Assembly: GCA_958510875.1 (NCBI GenBank)
Contig: OY294068.1
Span: forward strand, 33,460,297 to 33,524,296
Source: Endomychus coccineus
Taxonomy: Eukaryota; Arthropoda; Insecta; Coleoptera; Endomychidae
Direction: 5' to 3'
DNA: 64,000 nt
Below are positions 57,268 to 64,000 of this stretch, in pieces (position 1 is the first letter of the stretch; every line of letters starts with the position of its first letter). A model generated the notes under the pieces. It made no database searches, was not told the origin of the DNA, and saw only the letters and a program-made list of their open reading frames with translations. Both the position numbers and the translations under genes were made by a program.

Positions 57268-58701
57268 GAATCTCGACCGCCACACACTTCATCTTGAGCT
57301 ATACTGTCCTCATCGATATTAACACCCGCAAACTAGAACGAGTGTGCTAAGTCGCACGAAACGTTGTATACGATGATCTCCGAGTCTAGACCTTTCATTT
57401 ATCAAAGTCGTTTGCGAGCCGCATGAGTCGGACGAGTCGAACTGGTGGCGCCATCTCCACGTATCAGTCTATACCCTTTGAACCAAAGGTACAGAATGCT
57501 TCGTAGAGGTGCTTCGCACGTCCACGAAGCAATCTGTACCTTAGGTTCACCATGACAGTTGTCACGTGGTGGCGACATCTCTACAACGCAATCTGTACCT
57601 TAGGTTCGCCATGACAGCTGTCACGTGGTGGCGACACCTCTACAAAGCAATCTGTACCTTCGATGACCGCTGTCACGTGGTGGTGACACCTATACGAAGC
57701 AGCCTGTACCTTCGGACCACCATGACATCTGTCACGTGACACCTACACGAAGCAGCCTGTACCATTAGCTCACCATGACAGCTGTCATGTGGTGGTGACA
57801 CCTACACGAAGCAGCCTGTACCTTTAGCCCACCATGACAGCTGTCACGTGGTGGTGACACCTCCACGGAGCAGTCTGTACCTTTGGTCTGTCATGAGACT
57901 GCTGTCATATGGTGGCGACACCTCTACAAAGCAATCTGTACCTTAGGTCCACCATGACAGCTGTCACGTGGTGGTGACATCTCCACGAAGCAGTCTGTAC
58001 CTTAGGCCCGCCATGACAGCTGTCACGTGGTGGTGACACCTCCACGGAGCAGTCTGTACCTTAGGTCCACCATGACAGCTGTCACGTGGTGGTGACACCT
58101 CTACAAAACAATCTGTACCTTAGGCCCACCATGATAGCTGTCATGTGGTGGTGACACCTCTACGAAGCAATCTGTACCATAGGTCCGTCATGACAGCTGT
58201 CATGTGGTGGTGGCGACACCTCTACGAAGCAATCTGTACCATAGGTCCGTCATGACAGCTGTCATGTGGTGGTGGCGACACCTCTACAACGCAATCTGTA
58301 CTTAGGGGTCCGCCATGACAGCTGTACCTTATGGTCGCCATGACAGTTGGATCTTATGGTCGCCATGACAGCTGGATCTTATGGTCGCCATGACAGCTGG
58401 ATCTTATGGTCGCCATGACAGCTGTACCTTATGGTCGCCATGACAGCTGTACCTTAGGGTCGCCATGCTGTCATGTGTTAGTCACGTGACCCTGTGACAC
58501 ACTTTTTGCACACACCCTGTATACTCTTTCATGTGACACACTTTTTGCACGCACCCTGTATACTCTTTACAAACAACCGATCCTTATCACCAGACCGACA
58601 CCCCTATGGCCGCCATCTTGGTTTTTGTCGTAGAACTAGGACCGACACCCCTATGGCCGCCATCTTGGTTTTTGTCGTAGAACTAGTGGTGTTCATCTAC
58701 T
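57268..58701 (-). repeat. Right terminal inverted repeat of the Polinton
   Basis: The reverse complement matches 47720-49200 everywhere I compared, except that it has two instead of three copies of the 47-bp outer unit, which accounts exactly for the 47-bp length difference. Confidence 0.93.
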
Positions 58702-59040
58702 CATTGACCTCTCTAGAAGATCGTAGAAAGATGGAAGATCTCTCGCTTTTCTATAGATATTTCCATGGTCGGTTTTTATCAGAAATCTCGTCTGTTGTTC
58801 CACCACGAGTGTTTCCAAATAGGTGAACTAGACGAACTCAAACTAGTCACCCTCTCATTGTCTAGCTCGACACCCCCCAAACTTCTTCCTATCAGACTTT
58901 ATTTTGATATCGAACAGGAAACTTGGGGAACTCTTACCTAGTGAGGTTTTTCCTTAGGCTTATAACCTCCAAACCTTCAAGAAAAATTCGAATACCTATC
59001 TCCTCTCCCAACATCCCACCGCTGGCTCAGTGGAACACAA
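58702..59040 (+). mobile_element. LINE relic A, part 2 (continuation after the Polinton)
   Basis: Directly after the duplicated CATTGA the frame reads T-S-L-E-D-R-R-K-M, then L-S-L-F-Y-R-Y-F-H-G-R and S-E-I-S-S-V-V-P-P. This is the C-terminal part of the same LINE family as 44225-45030 and 36808-37227. It becomes unreadable after ~58825. 59041-59749 shows nothing recognised. Confidence 0.75.
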
Positions 59041-59749
59041 ACTGTTGATAGTTATTTTATTCAAGTTTAGAATGGATTTTGATGAGGTAATGGCTGATTC
59101 TATTCAATTCTTGAAAGGTATTAGTTTTTCATTGTCGTAAACGTTAGATTGTTTAAAAAAATTTCATTTAAAATTTTTAGGTTAGAAATCCTTGATTGTT
59201 GTCCCGACGTCTTTCTTCATTCTCAAGTTCTCCATTATTGAAAGCAAGAATTTAGTATTTAGAGAGTGATTTCAGTTTCTATTGTGACTAAATTGTGTTT
59301 GTAGTTCATTACACCCCATAATTGGATATTCCGCAAGTTTAATATTTTAAAAGACTTTCTGAATGAAAGTTAACTTATCTTCTATTTCATCTAATGAGCA
59401 TGAATGAAAAGCTTCATTTGACTTTTAAAATCCGAATAAAACATTCCATAAACACACTTTGCTATATTTGACGATATGAAAAATTACACGCTTACATAGA
59501 ATATGAAATGAAATCATTAACTACGCTGAGCTCGTTTCATGTTCACATTCAGAATAAAATAAGCAAAGAGCACAATTTACGGCTTGTGTTTATTTTGATC
59601 ATCAAAGATTATTCAAATTCCATCGGACCCGTTAGTTTCAAAGAGAGTATCAATTTGCTCGCGTGCTCACTGAAAGCCCGAGGGAAAACTTCTACTTATT
59701 TTATTTCTAACGAACGTTGGCATAATTCAGAGATATATATATATTTACT

Positions 59750-60370
59750 CAACCTGCAGAAGTGTCGGAAATTTTCATTTTAAGATTCAGGTGACGTCTT
59801 CGTTTTGACGTTATGATCTATTTTATGTCTTTATTATGTGGTACATGCATAGAGATCAAGAATAGAGTAACTGTTATACGTAAGCCCTATGTATTTTTGT
59901 ACGTCGCCCTGTAAGAAAAAAACGTAGGAATAAGCCCCGCCTATTTTAAAGCGCGCGGTATTCAAGTGCATGATACACTATATTGTATCATGTTCAAGTG
60001 AAATAAATAAGAATAACTCAGTTGCACTTAGCGTCGTTGCGTATGTCGCCACCGCGTATTATACGTCACAAGTAGGCGGAGCTAAATTTCCCTACGTTTT
60101 TTTTTACAGGGAGTCCCTCAATTCTTTAAACAGGTACTCTATTCTTGATCTCTATGGGTACATGCTGATGTTTCATGTGACAGCAAGTGTCAGTATAAAA
60201 AGGTTATATTATAGTGTGAATGAGTACGAAAGTCAACATGACAGTAGTTGTCAGTGTGAAACATAGAGTTGTGGAATACAAAATGTAGCGGCTTCTAAAT
60301 CATTTCACGCGCAAGAGTGTCGCAAAGCTATTATGATGAGAAAAGTGATCTCAGCTTTTTTTTAATATAG
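59750..60370 (+). repeat. Dispersed repeat, copy with MITE insertion
   Basis: Partner of 1170-1450 (same AACCTGCAGAAGTG start and CATAGAGTTGT end). It is split by the 309-bp MITE at 59848-60156. Confidence 0.6.
59848..60156. mobile_element. 309-bp hAT-type MITE with 8-bp TSD
   Basis: GGTACATG at 59840-59847 and 60157-60164 is a perfect 8-bp duplication. The termini are 22-bp inverted repeats starting CATAGAGATCAAGAATAG. A second inner inverted pair (CTGTAAG..AACGTAGG against CCTACG..TTACAGG) is also visible. No coding capacity. The 8-bp duplication indicates the hAT superfamily. Confidence 0.88.
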
Positions 60371-62089
60371 AGCTTCCGAGAAGCATAGAATGTAATAGTT
60401 TGCAGTGTTTTCACATAAGCTCTTACTTTTTGAATTTCAATGACAATGCGCATAATGAGATATTTAGATGGAAGGGGGTATTATTTCAAGAAAAAGTTTT
60501 TCTCAGACGAGTTCATAGATATATATCAGAGTACCATGGCAACAATATATACCGATGAACAAAGAAGTTCAACTATCATAATATATATGCTTATTTCCTA
60601 CATTTTGTCTATTCCGATTCAATTTCATCAAATTGTGTAGCTTGTTCCAAACTCTTCCATAACATATAAAGTGAAAAGAAGAAAATCTCAATCATTTGCG
60701 GAACGAAATTAAATTTAGTTGGAGCTAAAAGTTGAGAAATAGCTAAACGTGACCTTATACACGTCTGGATAGTATTTCATTTGTGACTCTATCAACGTCC
60801 ACGGATGCCAACAAAATGCAGTAATGAACAAATGGACATCAGACTTGCCTTTCTATACAGTAGCAGACTTTTTGTAAGATTTCCTGTTTCGCAAGTAGAT
60901 GAAAATCAACTTATAAATGTGCTCTCTCAACTTTTCCAATTCGACGTGAAATTTTTTCCTCGTATATTACTATCGCGTTCAAAAGTTTTTTTCATCTTGG
61001 TTTGACCTACTGGTCAAGTTTCCGTTGCTGTTATATTGGACTTCAGAACTTTTTCGTTTGAGATGATCGTGTGGCGACTAGAGCAAACTTCGTGGTTACT
61101 TTATAATTCATTCAAACGACAAATGATAATTCCGTTTATGCAATGTACAGGATGTCTCATTTTAGATGGTCTTATGGGGTATCTCGATTACCATAGGAGG
61201 CTAATTTTTCATCAAACTTTTTAACAACATTTTCATAGCAAGCTTTGTTTTTGAACAAATCATATCTCAGATATTTTATAATTTTTTAAACGGTTCTTTA
61301 TAGTTTTTCCGTAGAATCCAGTGGCGTAACTAGGTTTTTCGTATGACCTGTCATTTTCGAAATATAACCCAGAATTAGGTTTTTCTTTTCAATAGGACAC
61401 GCTGTATATTTTCATATTTCTAAATTACTGATGTTCTAGGCATCTAGGCTTTACAAAAACATATTGTTTCCTATGATAAACAAACTAAGTTTGAGGTGTT
61501 TCACTATTTCTCAAGGAAATCACAGGTATACTTAGATATAGTTGATTGAATTATGATATAATAATAATAATGTCTTCATTCAGATAAATTTACAAAAGTT
61601 TAATTTCTTCGATCGAAGTCTAGCTAATTAGCTACTCTACTTAATCCCATTTTAATAAATGGGAAAGATAGAACAGTGAAAGCCGAGCAAAGACAGCTGT
61701 TATGTATAATTGATTGATAAACTTGTTGATACTTTGAAAAAGTATATACTGATATACTGATTAACTTTACAATTACATTCTACTACTTGAACTTTCAGGG
61801 GGTGGAAACCTTATGCAGAAAGCACCAATCTCAAAAATAAATATTATGTATGGGGAAAGATGCCACACTAACAATTTTGAGACCATCTGATTTGAAATTA
61901 CTACAATTATGCTAAGGGTTGTTGACTGGGTGTTTCTGATTATGGTAGGTGAAGAAATATACCAACACACAAAGTAATAAACCAAATAAGAATCCTGTCA
62001 TAACATTACGACCCAGGTCAACAACACTGTACATGTAAAGTAGGAAGCTATCTACCGCATGTTACGTTACATGGCAACTTAGACAATAT
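60371..62089. other. No gene recognised
   Basis: AT-rich. 61140-61430 contains phrases such as CAGGATGTCTCATTTTAGA and ACACGCTGTATATTTT, typical of ends of small insect DNA transposons, but no element could be delimited. Confidence 0.4.
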
Positions 62090-62745
62090 GTCAGTCTTGC
62101 CACATTAAAAGTTTATTACTTTGGACATATACAGTCTATATTGAACTATGGCATTATTTGTTGGGGTAACTCACCTAATGCTCGATATTTATTTGTTGTA
62201 CAAAAGAAAATAATCAGAACTATGCTTCATAAAAACCTACTGATTCTTGTACAAGTCTTTTTAAATATTTAAATATATTGACAATACCATCTTTATATAT
62301 ATATTATCTTGTTTAACTTACATAAAATCATATTTGAGTAATTCTATTACTTATTCAAATAGAAGCATTGATTATAATTTAAGAGATAAAGATAAAATCC
62401 TACTTCCTCATCACAACTTATCCATTACAAGTAATAGTCATTTAATTATGCCATTTAAATTGTACAATCATTTGCCAGTTTCTGTTAGATCTATTTCTGA
62501 CATAAAACTTTTTAAACATAAAATCAAGGGAGAACTGTTAAAACATTCCTTTTACACGGTGAACGAATTTCTTAATTCTAAGTCCTTATTTACGTAGATA
62601 TGTCTATATTTAATTGTCTTTACTTTTATATGTCTAAATTTAACATTGTGTTCTGACGTTTGCTCAAAAAATGTTGTTTTGTCAAAAAATTTTTATAATA
62701 GCAATAAAGAAATATTTATTTATTTATTTATTTATTTATTTACAT
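62090..62745 (+). mobile_element. LINE 3' end (CR1/jockey-like)
   Basis: The C-terminus of a non-LTR RT: Y-N-L-R-D-K-D-K-I-L-L-P-H-H-N then L-Y-N-H-L-P-V-S-V-R and F-K-H-K-I-K (62334-62597). Its 3' untranslated part ends in a (TATT)n run at 62711-62742. It is 5'-truncated with stops in the upstream part. Confidence 0.75.
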
Positions 62746-64000
62746 ATTAGGTATTAGGCAAATAGAGTAAACATCTATTCTGAAACATAAATCCTTGATA
62801 ATAATTCATTCATTATATACCTAACCGAATTCTAATATCAAATATTTATTGGTCTATTTATGTCCTCAACACCGTACATTCTCAGAATCTTATTGTAGTT
62901 AATTTTTTGACGAAACAAAATGTGCATCGCTGATTAGATAAGTTCTTTTTATTCACGAAAGCTCGCGTTGATTGATTTTTGACAATTATGTGGAAATAAA
63001 TTCGATGACAGTGGAATCATTCTCATGTGATTATCACATGTTTGGTCCATTATAGGTGGGATAACATCAATTCGATAGTGACGAGATGGTAGAGGCGTAC
63101 GTGTGCAATTTCCCTGAGCAACGACCTACTTTGATTCTTGATGACGGAATCAATAAGCCGCTTATCCATTGGTTTAATTCTCCTAATAAACAAAAATTAA
63201 ATTATATGTCTTTGCTCTTTATACTAATTTTCACCGCTACACCAATCGGCTTGTAAATGTTAAACGTTTAGATAGAGCGCATGGTAAGTCAGTAGAGAGT
63301 TCTGGCTGCTAATTATCAATAGTAAAGTTTATATATTTATAATATTCATAACGCCTCTTTTCATGGAAGGCGCAATGACATGGTTGAGTTTAAGAGACGG
63401 GGGAGTATTGTGATCTGATGAGTGCTATGACGATTCGACAAATATGGGAATAGGATGAGAATGATTTATAGATTTTTTGCGAGATTGAACTACATTTGAT
63501 GTATTTATTAGTTGTTATTGATAAACTCGCCAGTGTTCACCGTTCTAGAACGGTGAGTAAGTTTATTCAAAATTAACTAACAATTCATTTTTTAAGTAAC
63601 AATTACTTATAACTTATTCATTTGCATAAATTTCGAAAGTCGAATTTTAACAACTGCCAATTTCCAAAGGAAACCTATTTTGGGAGACAGACCTTGAAGA
63701 CCAGATATCAGCAACGTCTGTAAACTCGTGCTACTGAAGTCAATGAACTTCCTTGTCGCTGCAATTAGGTAAGATTAGTGTAATTGTCCCGACATCAGCA
63801 TTGTCTAAATTTTCATTCATCAGGTCTCCCTTGTCTTCTTGATTACACGTTAAGGCAATAGATTCGAAAAGTTCTTTATTTTTGTCATTAGAAAGAATAA
63901 TTTCTGCAAATTTAATCTCTTTTTTTTATACTTTGACTGCACGAGAGGGGAAGCTATAATGTTCGAAGAACATCGTGTGAGTCAGCAATGGAATGTAGAG
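62746..64000. other. No gene recognised
   Basis: I found no supported coding region or repeat boundary here. Confidence 0.45.

Larger units (their letters stand above)
47720..58701 (+). mobile_element. Maverick/Polinton (adintovirus-like) element, PolB-less
   Basis: 10,982 bp flanked by the 6-bp duplication CATTGA (47714-47719 and 58702-58707), the usual Polinton duplication length. It starts AG and ends CT as in this class. Long inverted repeats (1,481 and 1,434 bp) enclose nine plus-strand genes: ATPase, unknown conserved protein, fibre-like protein, integrase, PLA2-like minor capsid, protease, penton-like protein, small ORF and major capsid. This is the typical packaging, capsid and integration set of Polintons and adintoviruses. 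The DNA polymerase B gene (usually ~1,000 residues) is absent on both strands. Insertion interrupted a LINE A relic. Confidence 0.95.

Noticed and set aside
56507..57292. A degraded DNA polymerase B gene between the major capsid gene and the right terminus.
   Set aside because: No PolB motif (D-x-D, K-x-x-x-N-S-x-Y-G) in any frame; the frames there are translations of the CACGTG array or random.

Overview
The window is AT-rich animal DNA, almost certainly from an insect. It carries spliced, minus-strand exons of a Dscam-family immunoglobulin receptor with GT/AG junctions and long introns. The space around them is packed with insect-type transposons: jockey/I/CR1-like LINEs, Penelope-like elements, mariner, hAT, a Helitron/PIF1 remnant, MITEs and a Maverick/Polinton. 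The species cannot be fixed from the sequence; a beetle is a guess from the LINE and tyrosine-recombinase families.

Layout, 1-34 kb: three coding exons of one Dscam-like gene (minus strand) lie at 33808-34064, 22643-22847 and 4629-5354. They splice in frame into the end of one Ig domain and three further Ig domains. Introns of 11.0 kb and 17.3 kb separate them. The introns hold hAT relics (1-930, 6.8-8.1 kb), a LINE relic (2.3-4.5 kb; this one is downstream of the last visible exon), a tyrosine-recombinase (Crypton-like) element with a strong 3' hairpin (8.7-10.3 kb), a 4,271-bp tandem array built around a truncated I/R1-like LINE (11.6-21.3 kb), a mariner relic (23.3-24.3 kb), a TA-flanked fold-back element (26.1-28.2 kb) and a 951-bp TA-flanked transposon with perfect 66-bp terminal inverted repeats (29.3-30.3 kb).

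34-47.7 kb: two Penelope-like relics, several LINE relics in both orientations, a PIF1-helicase scrap and a set of nested insertions. A plus-strand LINE that starts at 44.2 kb was interrupted first by a minus-strand LINE (45.0-47.7 kb) and then by the Polinton, and resumes at 58.7 kb. Two micro-insertions of 38 bp and 16 bp with hAT-like 8-10-bp direct repeats sit at 47.4-47.5 kb.

47.7-58.7 kb: a compact Maverick/Polinton (adintovirus-like) element of 10,982 bp with a 6-bp target duplication (CATTGA) and about 1.45-kb terminal inverted repeats that look identical apart from one 47-bp repeat copy. All genes are on the plus strand: packaging ATPase, a conserved Polinton protein of unknown role, a coiled-coil fibre-like protein, a chromodomain integrase, a phospholipase-A2-like minor capsid protein, an adenain-like protease, a penton-like minor capsid protein, a small protein and the double-jelly-roll major capsid protein. 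No DNA polymerase B gene is present. The set is a packaging, capsid-maturation and integration module without replication. The most interesting detail is a canonical -1 frameshift heptamer at the end of the phospholipase reading frame that leads exactly into the protease frame, whose conserved N-terminus has no AUG.

58.7-64 kb: the tail of the interrupted LINE, a hAT-type MITE with a perfect 8-bp target duplication inside an older dispersed repeat (an empty-site relative is at 1.2 kb), and a LINE 3' end. The remaining few kilobases show nothing I recognise.
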